The translations under genes and the position numbers were made by a program. A stretch of DNA of 64,000 nt, taken from assembly GCA_015207365.1 (NCBI GenBank), contig JADEXA010000012.1, positions 1 to 64,000 on the forward strand, in the 5' to 3' direction. Positions 8,032 through 17,439 of the stretch are shown piece by piece; the stretch's first letter is position 1; each line of letters begins with the position of its first letter. Below the pieces are notes generated by a model. It saw only the letters and a program-made list of their open reading frames with translations, was not told where the DNA came from and searched no databases. The DNA comes from Vacuolonema iberomarrocanum LEGE 07170. GTDB lineage: Bacteria; Cyanobacteriota; Cyanobacteriia; Elainellales; Elainellaceae.

Positions 8032-9558
8032 GTGAGTGAGCACAAAGCATACAAGCGAGTCTCTACCGGGCTGAAGACATTAGATGAAATTCTACATGGA
8101 GGATTGCCCAGTGGTGAAATGTACGTTGTTAACGGCGCACCAGGTTCCGGCAAAACGACATTAGCGCTACACTTTTTGAAAGCGGGAGTTGCTAACGGGG
8201 AAAAGGTGCTTTGCTTGGCCCTAGCCCAACGGGTAGAAAGCCTTCAGCAGTCCGCGCAATCGATCAGCCTTGATACGTCGGGCATTATTTTTGAAGATTT
8301 GAGTACAGTAGCCGCCATCAAAGCTTTAACGGCGCGTCAAACGATCTTTGATACGTCCGAAGTGGAGCTGGTTGAAACGATGCGAGCGCTCATGGACAAA
8401 ATCGAGGCTGAGCAGCCGCGTCGTGTGGTTTTTGATGGGGTATCGCAGCTGAGAATGCTGGCAGGCAATCCGATGACGTATCGGCAGCAGCTGTTTACGC
8501 TACGCGACTATATGGCGAGTCGTGAAATTACCGTAGTCTTGACAGACTCGCAAGAAGTGGCGTCAGGCGATCGGGAGCTGACGAACATGGCTCACGGCAT
8601 CATCACCCTGTCAGTAGAAACCACCGATCACGGTAGCGACCACCGATATCTTAGAATCTCTAAAATCCGAGGTAGTAACTACGCGCCTGGCCTGCACGAT
8701 ATCGAAATTAGCGACGCTGGCATGCAGATCTATCAGTCTCATAGACAGGCTATCAGCATGAGGCTGGCTGATGCGGATTCTATGCATATCACTGCTTTGG
8801 ACTCTATAGCTAGTGGGCTCAGCACATTAGATAAACTGCTCGGTGGCGGATTAATGCCAGGGACGACCTGCCTTATGCTAGGCCCCTCGGGCACCGGGAA
8901 AACTTCAATCGCAACGCTGTTTATCTATAACGCTGCGAAACAGGGCAGCAAAACCAGTATCTTTCTGTTTGATGAATCGATTGATACCTTTTTGCGACGC
9001 TCTAAAGGGCTAGGCATGGATTTGCTACCCTCTATCGAGAAGAACCTTATTCACATCCACGAGCTGAGCTTTGGTGATATTACACCAGGAAAATTTTCAG
9101 CCTTAATTAAGCAAGATGTTGAGGATTGGGGTGCAGGGATTGTAGCCATCGATACCCTGACCGGCTACCTCAATGCCATGCCGAGCAAGACCAGACTCAT
9201 TGCTCAAATGCATGAGCTGATGAGGCGACTCAATCAGCAGGGTGTGCTGACATTCTTGATGGTGGCTCAGCACGGTGTGCTGGGTCTATCTATGGACATG
9301 AGCATAGATATTAGCTATTTAGCCGACACGGTTCTGCTTTTGAGACATTTTGAAGCGGGTGGAGAACTCCATCAGGCGATCAGCGTTTATAAAAACCGCT
9401 ATGGCATCCATGAAAAGCATATTTGCGAAGTGGTACTAAAACCGGGTGGTATCTATATCAGCAAGCCTTTAGGTCGGCTGTCGGGTATTTTGTCCGGCTT
9501 ACCGCGCTACGTAGATAGCACCGATGGCACGATGGAACTGCTAACGACTGATGAATGA
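8032..9558 (+). CDS. KaiC-like double-RecA ATPase
   Basis: 508 residues with two RecA/KaiC domains. P-loops are GAPGSGKT (35-42) and GPSGTGKT (285-292). The second domain keeps an acidic pair after its beta strand (FLFDES, D315-E316), as in the KaiC CII domain. The first domain has LALAQRVES where KaiC CI has its Glu-Glu pair, so its ATPase may be weakened. At the KaiC phosphosite region the sequence is DISYLADT, with Ser429 kept and the Thr replaced by Tyr430. True KaiC forms a hexamer that keeps circadian time with KaiA and KaiB; neither is encoded nearby. KaiC-like proteins are often paired with histidine kinases, as here (8-base overlap). The GTG start at 8032 follows from family alignment of the N-terminus. 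Confidence 0.85.
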   Translation: MSEHKAYKRVSTGLKTLDEILHGGLPSGEMYVVNGAPGSGKTTLALHFLKAGVANGEKVLCLALAQRVESLQQSAQSISLDTSGIIFEDLSTVAAIKALTARQTIFDTSEVELVETMRALMDKIEAEQPRRVVFDGVSQLRMLAGNPMTYRQQLFTLRDYMASREITVVLTDSQEVASGDRELTNMAHGIITLSVETTDHGSDHRYLRISKIRGSNYAPGLHDIEISDAGMQIYQSHRQAISMRLADADSMHITALDSIASGLSTLDKLLGGGLMPGTTCLMLGPSGTGKTSIATLFIYNAAKQGSKTSIFLFDESIDTFLRRSKGLGMDLLPSIEKNLIHIHELSFGDITPGKFSALIKQDVEDWGAGIVAIDTLTGYLNAMPSKTRLIAQMHELMRRLNQQGVLTFLMVAQHGVLGLSMDMSIDISYLADTVLLLRHFEAGGELHQAISVYKNRYGIHEKHICEVVLKPGGIYISKPLGRLSGILSGLPRYVDSTDGTMELLTTDE

Positions 9559-10693
9559 TCCTGTAGCCAGGGAGAATCTACCCAAAGTCTTCAACGAGCA
9601 CGTCGTACTTGCTGCTCGCTTAGGACCAAACGCCACCGTTTTACGCGAGGTCATAGAAACACAGGCACAGGTGCGAATAGCAGAGCCTACCGTTGAAGCG
9701 GTCTCTGAGGCAATTCGTGTCGAAGCGGCATTAGTTATCCTCACAGAAGAAGTCCTAACAGATACAACCTTAGCCAAGCAGCTAGGCGATCGCCTCAACC
9801 AGCAGCCAGACTGGTCAGATATTCCGGTTATCATTTTGCTCACGGAGTGTAAGCGGTTTGGTGATTGCTTAGCGCTGCTCGGCCAGACGACTCACCAACG
9901 CAGCATTTTACTGCTAGAGCTACCGCTCAAGCGTCCCATCTTTTCATCGATTGTTAGCACCTGCTTACAAAACAGGCAGCGGCAGTACCAGCTGCGCAAT
10001 ACGCTCTATCAGCTGACAGAGAGTAATCGAGCATTAGAAAACTTTAGCTATACTGCGGCGCACGAGCTACGTAACCCGCTAGGGGTGGTCACTAGCGCTC
10101 TGATGCTTCTACAGAAGATGAAGTTGGACGCCAAGCCCAAAAAAATAGTGGACATGGGCTTGCGGACCGCTAAGCGGATGAATGAAACAGTGCAAACGCT
10201 GCTGGATTACAGCAGAATCGCGGCTCATCAAAACAGTGACTTCAAAAGGGTTGAGCTGGCAGCCATCGTCAGACAATCGACGATTGAGCTGCAAATGGTG
10301 ATTAGCGCACGGCAAGCAGAGGTTTACTGGGACCAGCTGCCGACGGTCTGGGGCAGTGAGCAGCTGCTCGTCCGGCTAATCAGTAATCTAATCAAGAACG
10401 CCATTGTGCATAACAACAACGATGTGCCCAGAGTAGAGATTTTGGCAGAAGACAGTGGCGATCGCTGGTTGATTCATGTACGGGATAATGGGCCGGGGAT
10501 TGCCATGGCCGCACAATCCGAAATCTTTGAACTGTTCAACCGAGCGGGTAACAGCCATGCGGAAGGCAGCGGTATTGGGCTGGCGCTATGTCAGCGTATC
10601 GCAGAACAGCACGGCGGGGTTATTAGCGTCACATCTCAACCCGGCGAAGGCAGTGATTTTCATTTTGATCTGCCACAGGATGAAAGGCCCTAA
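9551..10693 (+). CDS. Histidine kinase with N-terminal pseudo-receiver-like domain
   Basis: 380 residues. The C-terminal kinase core is complete: H box AAHELRNPL with phospho-acceptor His171, N box NLIKNAIVHN, G1 DNGPGI, F box FELFNRAG and G2 GSGIGLAL. There is no membrane segment, so it is cytosolic. The N-terminal 140 residues look like a receiver fold (AALVILTEEVL, IPVIILLTE, LELPLKRPIF) but the expected phospho-Asp is not present, hence pseudo-receiver (inference). The start lies inside the KaiC-like gene, so the two are cotranslated. This arrangement suggests that the KaiC-like ATPase and the kinase act as one sensor pair, with the response regulator encoded elsewhere. Confidence 0.85.
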   Translation: MNDPVARENLPKVFNEHVVLAARLGPNATVLREVIETQAQVRIAEPTVEAVSEAIRVEAALVILTEEVLTDTTLAKQLGDRLNQQPDWSDIPVIILLTECKRFGDCLALLGQTTHQRSILLLELPLKRPIFSSIVSTCLQNRQRQYQLRNTLYQLTESNRALENFSYTAAHELRNPLGVVTSALMLLQKMKLDAKPKKIVDMGLRTAKRMNETVQTLLDYSRIAAHQNSDFKRVELAAIVRQSTIELQMVISARQAEVYWDQLPTVWGSEQLLVRLISNLIKNAIVHNNNDVPRVEILAEDSGDRWLIHVRDNGPGIAMAAQSEIFELFNRAGNSHAEGSGIGLALCQRIAEQHGGVISVTSQPGEGSDFHFDLPQDERP

Positions 10694-10797
10694 AGTAGCG
10701 GTGCGATCTAGATCCTCTCCGGGCTCTCTATGCTTCTGTAGTCATGCATCTTTTCAAAAACCCCTGACACGGCCTCCCCATTTTTGGTAAAAATGAC

Positions 10798-10828
10798 TAT
10801 AATATATTTATGGTAAGTTCCACCATAA
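10798..10828 (+). promoter_or_regulatory. nadA promoter and operator candidate
   Basis: A perfect -10 hexamer TATAAT at 10798-10803 is followed closely by an inverted repeat TTATGGT-7 bases-ACCATAA (10808-10828). A repressor bound there would cover the transcription start. I see no clear -35 element. The regulator is unknown. Confidence 0.5.
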
Positions 10829-10872
10829 TATGTGGACTTGCTTTTTTCATCTACTCAAGCAAAGGGATTGCC

Positions 10873-11844
10873 GTGTTTGCTAGTGTTCTATCACCTCAAA
10901 AAGCCGCTTCAGTAGAAGCTATGCCCCAGGATCTATTTGGGGCGATCGCCGACTTAAAGCAAGAACTCAACGCCATTGTTCTGGCGCATTACTACCAAGA
11001 CCCCGACATTCAAGACATTGCCGACTACATTGGCGACTCCCTGGGCTTATCGCGACAGGCGGCGGAGACCGACGCGGCGGTCATTGTCTTCGCAGGGGTG
11101 CATTTCATGGCCGAAACAGCGAAGATCCTCAACCCCGATAAGCTGGTGCTATTGCCCGACCTGGAGGCTGGCTGTTCGCTGGCAGACAGTTGCCCGCCCG
11201 CCGAGTTTGCCGCTTTCAAAGCGGCGCATCCCGATCACATGGTGGTGTCTTATATCAACTGCACTGCTGAGATTAAGGCGATGAGCGACCTGATTTGTAC
11301 GAGTTCCAATGCCGTGAAGCTGGTGCAGCAACTTCCCGCAGACCAACCCATCATCTTTGCCCCCGATCGCAACCTCGGGCGCTATGTGATGGAGCAAACG
11401 GGGCGGGATATGGTGCTGTGGCAGGGTAGTTGCATGGTTCACGAAACCTTTTCGGAGCGCAAGATTGTTGAGCTGCAAGTGCAGCATCCCGATGCTGAGG
11501 TGATTGCCCATCCCGAATGCGAACCTGCGGTGTTGCGCCATGCCCAGTTCATCGGCTCCACCACGGCCTTGCTGAAGTATGTGCAGGGGAGCGATCGCAC
11601 TTCTTTCATCATCGCCACCGAACCCGGCATCATCCACCAAATGCAAAAAGCAACGCCCCACAAGCACTTCATCCCAGCACCGCCAATGAACCAGTGCGCT
11701 TGCAACGAGTGCCCCCACATGCGGCTCAATACGCTAGAAAAGCTCTATCTCTGTATGAAGCACCGCACGCCTGAGATTACGCTGCCCGAAGATATCCGGG
11801 TGGCGGCTCTCCGTCCGATTCAGCGGATGCTGGAGCTTTCGTGA
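10873..11844 (+). CDS. nadA: Quinolinate synthase A
   Basis: 323 residues from the GTG at 10873. It makes quinolinate from iminoaspartate and dihydroxyacetone phosphate, the second step of de novo NAD synthesis, and needs a [4Fe-4S] cluster. Family motifs include [50 protein letters not shown] and [11 protein letters not shown], which supply the cluster cysteines. The frame extends upstream to an ATG at 10810, but that would put the inverted-repeat operator in the coding region. The GTG gives the short N-terminus (VFASVL) typical of cyanobacterial NadA. The gene is monocistronic. Confidence 0.93.
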   Translation: MFASVLSPQKAASVEAMPQDLFGAIADLKQELNAIVLAHYYQDPDIQDIADYIGDSLGLSRQAAETDAAVIVFAGVHFMAETAKILNPDKLVLLPDLEAGCSLADSCPPAEFAAFKAAHPDHMVVSYINCTAEIKAMSDLICTSSNAVKLVQQLPADQPIIFAPDRNLGRYVMEQTGRDMVLWQGSCMVHETFSERKIVELQVQHPDAEVIAHPECEPAVLRHAQFIGSTTALLKYVQGSDRTSFIIATEPGIIHQMQKATPHKHFIPAPPMNQCACNECPHMRLNTLEKLYLCMKHRTPEITLPEDIRVAALRPIQRMLELS

Positions 11845-11880
11845 GACTGAGTAGACCGGGGTGCGGCATTTGAAACGGAT

Positions 11881-12600
11881 TCACCAATCCTCTGCCCAAT
11901 AAATGATTTCAGATTGCGCTTCGCCGAGTACGACGCCGTAGCTATATCCATGATTCCATTCTGGCTCTCCCTGGGATTGGGCATCGAAAACGAGGATTTC
12001 GTAGGTGTCGGGAAAGTCGCGATCGCCTGTATTGCTGGTGTGGAAGGAAGTGGTCGGCACATAACTATCGCCAGTGGGCGGGGAACCTGCGAGGAAGCGG
12101 TATTGTGCATTTGGAGCGTACTGGGTGCTGCGATCGCGCCATACCTCTGGCGGGAATTGCAGGCGCAACTGTAAGTGCATACCGCCTTGGAGAAACCCTC
12201 GGAAAAGATAGAACTGGGCATCAGTGGCTTCGGGTGGAATGGTTTCTGGGAAATGTTGAGCAAAAACCTCATCGGCATAGCCCGATCGCACCTCGGCGTA
12301 GCGCGCAACATCTGTTACAGGTTCCGTGGCCTGCGCGAAAATTAGGCCGGCCACGTTGAATACCGCGACATAAGCGATGAGCAACAGGGTCAGGAGAATC
12401 CCCGGCACAACAATGACCCATTTTCGCCGTTGCACCTTCCCCGTCAAAAACCAAATGGCCAACGACAGTAAGCCAGGGGAAAGATTCCATAGCCACAGTG
12501 TCAGATTGAATCCAGTGGCGGATGCCCACAGCAGGTTGACCAGTACCCCAACCAACAACAGCAAAATGGCCAGGAGCAAAATCGGACGGCTGCGTTGCAC
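11881..12600 (-). CDS. Membrane protein of unknown function
   Basis: 239 residues. Three membrane segments occupy roughly residues 6-26, 36-53 and 62-90 (ILLLAILLLLVGVLVNLLWA, LSPGLLSLAIWFL, VIVVPGILLTLLLIAYVAVF). They are followed by a soluble domain of about 140 residues rich in aromatic residues (DAQFYLFRGFLQGGMHLQLR, DTYEILVFDAQSQGE, GVVLGEAQSEIIYWAEDW). The soluble part probably lies on the periplasmic side (inference). It has no motif I recognise. The gene is convergent with nadA, whose stop is 37 bases from this one, and it has no operon partner. Confidence 0.65.
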   Translation of the reverse strand: MQRSRPILLLAILLLLVGVLVNLLWASATGFNLTLWLWNLSPGLLSLAIWFLTGKVQRRKWVIVVPGILLTLLLIAYVAVFNVAGLIFAQATEPVTDVARYAEVRSGYADEVFAQHFPETIPPEATDAQFYLFRGFLQGGMHLQLRLQFPPEVWRDRSTQYAPNAQYRFLAGSPPTGDSYVPTTSFHTSNTGDRDFPDTYEILVFDAQSQGEPEWNHGYSYGVVLGEAQSEIIYWAEDW

Positions 12601-12734
12601 AGCACTGTGTTACATACGCCATCTCCCATATCGCATTACGGTTACAGGTTAGGCCAGATTTTTGCCAACCGCCATGCCTTGAATAATGGTCAAAACCGTT
12701 GTTGATTTTATACCGATTCTATGAAATCTAAAAC

Positions 12735-12831
12735 TATAGCGGTGTGCAACCGCATCAAGCACAGAGACGGTTGTGTAGGGGCGCGCCGCGCCCCTACACA
12801 ACCGTACTTACCTAATGCGCACAGCGCTATA
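12735..12831. repeat. Palindromic element, family C, copy 1
   Basis: The ends are TATAGCGGTGTGCAACCGCA and GCGCACAGCGCTATA. The centre is CGGTTGTGTAGGGGCGCG with its exact complement CGCGCCCCTACACAACCG. The copy near 18.0 kb has GTGGGG/CCCCAC at the corresponding stem position, so pairing is kept in both. It lies 70 bases beyond the 3' end of the MFS gene. Confidence 0.75.
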
Positions 12832-12900
12832 GGTGAGGGTTTGCAACCCTTGCACTACGAGAGTTTCAAACCATCACCTGGGGAGCCCAGCATATTGGGT

Positions 12901-14166
12901 TTACTCAAGCACATGGCTCGATAGCTGGGGGTCGGGGGAGCGATCGCGCCGCAGCATCAAACTCGCAACCCCAATGCCCACAATGGCGAGGAAGGCCATC
13001 GGGTAAAAGGCAAAGGTGTAGGTACCAAACCAATCTCGAATGCGCCCCGTTGCCAGGGTTCCCAGCAACGCCCCGACGCCGTAGGCGGTGAAGACGATGC
13101 CGTAGTTGCGGGCATAGTTGTCGGGGTCAAAGAACCGCAGAGTGGTGGTAGGGGCGATCGCCAGCCAGCCCCCCAAACAAAACCAAAAGATGCAAAAGGC
13201 AACGAGGTAAGTGGCCACCTGCCCTTCCTGGGCGTTGAGCATCATGATGCATGCAACCAGTGCCAAGCTGTAGGAGCCGATCGCCACATAGTGCGGTTTG
13301 AAGCGATCGCTCAGCCAGCCAAACAACGGACGACTGCCGCCATTGAACAAGGCAAACAGCGACACGCTACTCGCCGCCAACACCGGATCAATCCTAATAA
13401 TTTCTTCACCCACCGGGCTGGAAATACCAATGGCGCTCAGCCCAATCAAAGTGCCGATGGCATAGCAAATCCACAGGCCATAGAACGAACGGCTTTTGAC
13501 CATACTGGAGGGATAGCTCTGAATCGGCTGAATCGTTTGCGTCGTTGCTTTCTGGCTGGGCTGCCAATCCGTTGGCGGCAGCTTGAGGATGAGCGCAATC
13601 CCCACCACAATCAGCGTGAAGACAATCCCCATCATCCGCAGGGTCGGACGCACGCCATAGGCCATGATCAGGCTATTGGCCAGGGGCGCGGTGATGATGG
13701 GCGACAAGCCAAACCCCACAATCGTCAACCCGACGGCTAAACCCTTGCGATCGGGAAACCATCGCGCCGCCACCAGCATCGGCATCCCATAGGCCGTGCC
13801 GACGCCCGTGCCTGCAATCACCCCGTAGGTGAGGGTCATGGTCAGAATATGGGTGGAAAAGCTAGCGAGGACATAGCCCAATCCCACGAACATCCCACCG
13901 ATCGCCGTCACCCGTCGCACCCCCAGCCGAGCGGTATAGAACCCCGCCACCGAAACAAAGGTGGCATAGAACACCAACGCAAAAGTATAGGGCAGCAAGC
14001 TTGCAGTCGCCCCCAGCCCCATATCGTTTTCCAGGGGCTTGCGAAACACACTCCAGGAATACACCGTCCCCAAACACAACAGGACGATCATCCCCAAGGG
14101 AATGAATAGCCATCGTCCCCGCTCGGCGGACATTCCAAACAACTTGACGGGTGAAGAAGAATTCAT
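12901..14166 (-). CDS. MFS transporter, oxalate/formate antiporter (OFA) type
   Basis: 421 residues from the ATG at 14166, with twelve predicted membrane segments. The start GRWLFIPLGMIVLLCLGTVY plus YSWSVFRKPLE is typical of the OFA subfamily (TIGR oxalate/formate antiporter relatives). Other matching parts are GTGVGTAYGMPMLVAARWFP between TM4 and TM5 and FNGGSRPLFGWLSDRFKPHY, the MFS A-like loop after TM7. These carriers move small carboxylates across the inner membrane; the substrate here is unknown. I prefer 14166 over the upstream start at 14244 because CAAGGAAAACC lies just before it and the extra 26 residues are hydrophilic. The gene is divergent from the STAND ATPase gene. Confidence 0.82.
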   Translation of the reverse strand: MNSSSPVKLFGMSAERGRWLFIPLGMIVLLCLGTVYSWSVFRKPLENDMGLGATASLLPYTFALVFYATFVSVAGFYTARLGVRRVTAIGGMFVGLGYVLASFSTHILTMTLTYGVIAGTGVGTAYGMPMLVAARWFPDRKGLAVGLTIVGFGLSPIITAPLANSLIMAYGVRPTLRMMGIVFTLIVVGIALILKLPPTDWQPSQKATTQTIQPIQSYPSSMVKSRSFYGLWICYAIGTLIGLSAIGISSPVGEEIIRIDPVLAASSVSLFALFNGGSRPLFGWLSDRFKPHYVAIGSYSLALVACIMMLNAQEGQVATYLVAFCIFWFCLGGWLAIAPTTTLRFFDPDNYARNYGIVFTAYGVGALLGTLATGRIRDWFGTYTFAFYPMAFLAIVGIGVASLMLRRDRSPDPQLSSHVLE

Positions 14167-14328
14167 GGTTTTCCTTGGGCGATCGCTACAAGATGCCATT
14201 CCGGCGAACATCCCAGCGGATGTCTCCCTCGATTGTTGAGGCAATGCCTAGAAACCCCCCGTTCCTTTAGACATTTTTCGCGTTTGTGTAGATATTCGTT
14301 GAGGAATTCTCATTTGGGTCACGGTTCC

Positions 14329-14361
14329 AGATCTTCGACTTCTTGAAGAAGTCGAAGATCT
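14329..14361. promoter_or_regulatory. Perfect 16-bp inverted repeat between divergent genes
   Basis: The arm AGATCTTCGACTTCTT and its exact complement are separated by one base. It lies 163 bases upstream of the MFS start and 86 bases upstream of the STAND gene. It could be a dimeric repressor site or a cruciform. It has no T-run suited to termination on the plus strand. Confidence 0.45.
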
Positions 14362-14446
14362 TTAAGCTCACAAGACGCTCGCTATTTTCCTCGCTTAAAA
14401 TTTGAGCAAGTGATAGACCCCATAATGTGGCGTATTCCAAAGGTTT

Positions 14447-17122
14447 ATGACAATTCAAGCTCCCTACATTTCGCGCCCGCAAACCGAAGCGTTGCTAAAG
14501 GCTCTGGACAATGCCTTTAGATCGCCCGAAAATTCTCCGACGGTATTTCATGTGTATGGGATTGGGGGTGTCGGGAAATCGACCTTAACGCGGAAAGCCA
14601 AGGAAGCTCATGAACAACGGTCAGGCAGCATCGCAGCGGTTTCCTTTGGCTTCACAGAGGGAATTGATGATCCGATAGGGTTGATGAAAACCCTTTATGC
14701 ACAACTGGTGGAATCAGATGGAGGCTGGGCGGGCGATCCCTTTTGGGACTTGTACGAAAAGTATTGGGAAACGTTAGAACGCCTGCAAACTCAACCCGGT
14801 GCCGGACGTGGTGAAGTGGGAGAAGAACAACAGAAGTGGGTGAAACAGTTACTGAAAGCTGGGACGAACATTGCTACGAACTATATGCGACTAGAGGAAG
14901 AAGCACGCAAACAGTCACAGGCTTTTGTGGAAGGAGCCGTGGATTCCGCAGTATCCCTGCTATCCCTTCGAGATCACTTGCAACGCCATCGTGTGACAAA
15001 AGGGGATCACCAGCTCCAGGAATTGATGCTACAACCTATACCCCAACTGACTCAAGCCTTTGCAGAGGGGCTGGATCGCTATGCGAGAAACGCCTCGGTG
15101 CTGTTGATTTTTGATACCTACGAAAAGGTGTCGAGTGACCTGGATACCTGGCTGTGGCGCAGCTTGTTGGGGAATACCGAGCTGCATTCATCGGCAGTGC
15201 GGGTGATGGTGTCGGGGCGGTACGATCTCCTAAAAACTGAGGGTTGGCGGAAGCTCCATCAAGATCGACAGTGTGTATATCGGCAAACCATTGAACGATT
15301 TGACCTCACGCAGACCCAGCAATACCTAGAAGCAATTGGCATTACGGATGAAACCCGCATCCAGCAAATTTATAGAACCACCAGAGGCTTGCCTTATTAC
15401 CTGAACTGGTTGCGAGAAGAACGGGAACAGGGAAAGGAACCCGATTTTTCTCAGGGAAATGAGGCGATCGTCAACCTACTATTGCAGGGACTCAATGATA
15501 CCCAGAAGCGTATTATCCAATACGCGGCCTGTTGCCGCAGCTTTGACCGGGTGTTGATTCAAAAGCTGATAGAACATCACGGGCTAGATTTTGCAACGGC
15601 AGCGGATGAGGAACGAAATTGCTACGGCTGGCTAGTAGAGCGCACCTTTATAGAAATGGGGCAGGGGCGGCAAAGGCTGGATGATGTAGCGCGAGATGTA
15701 TTTCGTCAAGCTTTATTCCAGGATGACCCAGAACTCTTTCAGCAAACCCATCAGTTCCTAGCAGACTATTGCAAAGCCAAAGCCGATGCAGAAGTCTCAC
15801 CAGATGCACCCTACCCTGCCCGCTACGAAAACCCGGATTGGCGCACTTGGCGAGCGGATTACCTGTATCATCTGCTGACATCTCGAAACTCAAATAGTCA
15901 GCTTCAGTTTCGGACACATTTGCTGGAAGCTCGCTACTTTCAACAAGATGAGGTTGTTGGCATTCCCTTGAATGCCATTGTTGCAGAGTTTGAGTTAGCT
16001 GATCATCCATTTCTGAGTTATGCAGACCGCATCTTTCTGAAGCAGATTCAACCTGCGGTGCAGCGGGGATGGGCCGTTCTAGAAGAATACCCGATCAACT
16101 ATCCCTACAACCTTGAAAACTATGGACTCTCAAAACAAGAGACTGAAAAGGCCATAAAGGTATGCTTACAACCTCTAAATCCTCTTTCCGGCTTAGCAAA
16201 GTTTACCGCCCTATTATTCCAAGCTCAGCGCTGCTCCACAGAAAAACGATTTGCCTGGTTGCAGCAAGCACGGGTTCAAGCAGAAACTCTTATCACTCCG
16301 ACTGACCTAGAATTTAGTAGTGGTCTTTTCCTATGGAGGATTGGGACTACGTTCTCTGCATTAGGCTGCAAGGAAGAGGCGATCGCCAACTATGACAAAG
16401 CCATCGAAATCAATCCAAATGATCATCTAGCTTGGACTGCCCGAGGAATTGCGCTGTCGGCATTAGGCCGCAAGGAAGAGGCGATCGCCAACTACGACAA
16501 AGCCATCGAAATTGATCCTGACTTTCACTATGCATGGAACAACCGAGGGATTACGCTAGCTGACTTAGGCCGTAAGGAGGAAGCGATCGATAGCTGCGAC
16601 AAAGCTCTTGAACTCAAGCCGGATGATCACCTGACGTGGATCATCCGAGGAATTATGCTGACTAACTTAGACCGAAAAGAAGAGGCGATCGCAAGCTATG
16701 ACAAATCACTGGAGATCAAACCCGACAACTACACAGCGTGGAGCTATCGAGGGACAGTGCTGGCTGACTTAGGCCGCCCAGAAGAGGCAATCGCCAGCTA
16801 CGACAAAGCATTGGAGATCAAACGCGATGAAGCTACAACATGGGTAGTAAGAGGTTTTGCCCTAGAGCGCTTGGCAAGATATGAGGATGCGATTGAAAGC
16901 TATAACAAATCTCTGAGCCTCAATCCTGAGTTTCATCAGGGTGTCTATTCAAAGGCTTGCTGCTATGCGCTTTGGAGCAAAGTAGATGAGGCAATAGAAA
17001 TGTTGCAGAAAGCAATTGAAATAGATGCGAATTATCGAGAACAGGCGAAAACCGACACGGATTTTGATGGGATTCGGGAAGATGCGCAGTTTCGGCGGTT
17101 GGTGGAAGGGGATAAGAGTTGA
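14447..17122 (+). CDS. STAND-type NTPase with C-terminal TPR repeats
   Basis: 891 residues. Walker A is GIGGVGKST (about residues 38-46), the Walker B strand is VLLIFDTYEKV, the sensor segment is RVMVSGRYDLL, and TTRGLPYYLNWL matches the GxP motif of NB-ARC/NACHT STAND ATPases. From about residue 620 there are six or seven 34-residue TPRs with the repeating pattern EEAIANYDKAIEI-P. STAND proteins are ATP-driven oligomerising switches in signalling and in anti-phage defence. There is no N-terminal effector domain: the P-loop starts about 35 residues in, so an effector would have to be a separate protein. The TPR DNA repeats are nearly identical at nucleotide level (for example GAAGAGGCGATCGCCAACTA), showing recent repeat expansion. 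Confidence 0.8.
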   Translation: MTIQAPYISRPQTEALLKALDNAFRSPENSPTVFHVYGIGGVGKSTLTRKAKEAHEQRSGSIAAVSFGFTEGIDDPIGLMKTLYAQLVESDGGWAGDPFWDLYEKYWETLERLQTQPGAGRGEVGEEQQKWVKQLLKAGTNIATNYMRLEEEARKQSQAFVEGAVDSAVSLLSLRDHLQRHRVTKGDHQLQELMLQPIPQLTQAFAEGLDRYARNASVLLIFDTYEKVSSDLDTWLWRSLLGNTELHSSAVRVMVSGRYDLLKTEGWRKLHQDRQCVYRQTIERFDLTQTQQYLEAIGITDETRIQQIYRTTRGLPYYLNWLREEREQGKEPDFSQGNEAIVNLLLQGLNDTQKRIIQYAACCRSFDRVLIQKLIEHHGLDFATAADEERNCYGWLVERTFIEMGQGRQRLDDVARDVFRQALFQDDPELFQQTHQFLADYCKAKADAEVSPDAPYPARYENPDWRTWRADYLYHLLTSRNSNSQLQFRTHLLEARYFQQDEVVGIPLNAIVAEFELADHPFLSYADRIFLKQIQPAVQRGWAVLEEYPINYPYNLENYGLSKQETEKAIKVCLQPLNPLSGLAKFTALLFQAQRCSTEKRFAWLQQARVQAETLITPTDLEFSSGLFLWRIGTTFSALGCKEEAIANYDKAIEINPNDHLAWTARGIALSALGRKEEAIANYDKAIEIDPDFHYAWNNRGITLADLGRKEEAIDSCDKALELKPDDHLTWIIRGIMLTNLDRKEEAIASYDKSLEIKPDNYTAWSYRGTVLADLGRPEEAIASYDKALEIKRDEATTWVVRGFALERLARYEDAIESYNKSLSLNPEFHQGVYSKACCYALWSKVDEAIEMLQKAIEIDANYREQAKTDTDFDGIREDAQFRRLVEGDKS

Positions 17123-17439
17123 AGAGTCTTACGTGGGGGCGAACGAACCATACCTGAGAAGATGTTCCAGGTTTGAGCCAACTGAAGAGGTCACCCACTG
17201 TCGCCTACCAAGCTGACAGGAACTCAGGTAATGGGAGGGTTTGATCGGCTTGTTGGAAGAATTTGGGTTGCTATCCGGATGGAAACCCTAAAACAGACTT
17301 GATGGTGGGATCGATTAACCAGCCTATTTGGCAACCAAACTTCAGACAATGCAAGATATCAGCGGTGACTCTTGACTGGTTTTGTTCAGGCGACCAGATC
17401 GCAATTGTCCAGGCTGGGGGTTCATAAAAAGAGCAACGC
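17123..17439. other. Intergenic region without recognisable features
   Basis: About 320 bases between the STAND gene and a convergent small gene. I see no terminator hairpin with a T-run, no repeat and no plausible small gene. Confidence 0.5.

Noticed and set aside
8032..9558. Assignment as the core circadian clock protein KaiC
   Set aside because: No kaiA or kaiB nearby, the first-domain Glu-Glu pair is missing and the phospho-Thr is Tyr, so only a KaiC-like name is supported.
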